Origin: Trichocoleus sp.
GTDB lineage: Bacteria; Cyanobacteriota; Cyanobacteriia; Elainellales; Elainellaceae
Direction of reading: 5' to 3'
NCBI GenBank assembly: GCA_036702865.1
Contig: DATNQD010000073.1
Coordinates: 1-45,591, forward strand
Length of the DNA: 45,591 nucleotides
Under the pieces are notes generated by a model, which was not told the DNA's origin, searched no databases, and worked only from the letters and a program-made list of their open reading frames with translations. Each line of letters begins with the position of its first letter. The first letter of the stretch is position 1. The translations under genes and the position numbers were made by a program. Below are positions 45,451-45,591 of the stretch, one piece after another.

Positions 45451-45591
<141 letters not shown>

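Overview
The window is a stretch of ordinary cyanobacterial chromosome, or a complete assembly contig from one. The organism is an oxygenic phototroph: there are psbA (photosystem II D1) gene ends, Fd-dependent glutamate synthase, Ycf51, a photosystem II S4-domain protein, a CruP-type lycopene cyclase-like protein, and a tmRNA with a cyanobacterial tag. Base composition is close to even, and the HIP1 palindrome (GCGATCGC, and especially its core CGATCG) is scattered through genes and spacers. This fits a mid-GC filamentous or Leptolyngbya-like lineage, but I cannot name a genus from sequence alone.

Layout. The first 141 and last 141 bases are exact inverted copies of a psbA 3' end plus its downstream leader. 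Left part (0.5-8 kb): glsF on the minus strand with a terminator and a candidate NtcA box, then a membrane-anchored phosphodiester-glycosidase protein. 8-14 kb: a cupin, an A-type Fe-S carrier, a large uncharacterised protein with four internal pseudo-repeats, and a minus-strand cluster cruP / cNMP-binding / SirB1. 14-18.5 kb: DAHP synthase, a small ORF, ssrA (tmRNA) with its own promoter and terminator, the PSII S4 protein, sufU and ycf51. 18.5-21 kb: a dehydrogenase-aminotransferase pair. 21-28.5 kb: a cell-wall-binding protein, a degenerate ADP-ribosylglycohydrolase-like protein, a PgpH-type HD phosphohydrolase, rsmB, and an orphan LivF-type ATPase. 28.7-35 kb: a ferredoxin, two adjacent alpha/beta hydrolases, the rpsP-khpA-phoH operon (minus strand) and an SbcD-like nuclease. 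34-38 kb: rseP, nth, rpsN, a small hypothetical and fetB. 38-45.5 kb: a large uncharacterised membrane protein, lepA, a small ribbon-helix-helix-like protein, a PAS-GAF histidine kinase and a DUF4126 membrane protein.

Most genes are housekeeping: nitrogen assimilation, shikimate entry, ribosome and translation quality control (rpsP, khpA, rpsN, lepA, ssrA, rsmB), Fe-S biogenesis (A-type carrier, SufU), membrane proteolysis and DNA repair. I see no transposase, CRISPR array, phage, tRNA, rRNA or obvious defence island.

The observations most worth following are the 141-bp inverted psbA ends, the 692-aa membrane protein of unknown function, the four-repeat 501-aa protein, the catalytically degenerate ADP-ribosylglycohydrolase-like protein, and heptameric repeats, one of which lies inside rsmB. 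I did not find a convincing novel multigene system.
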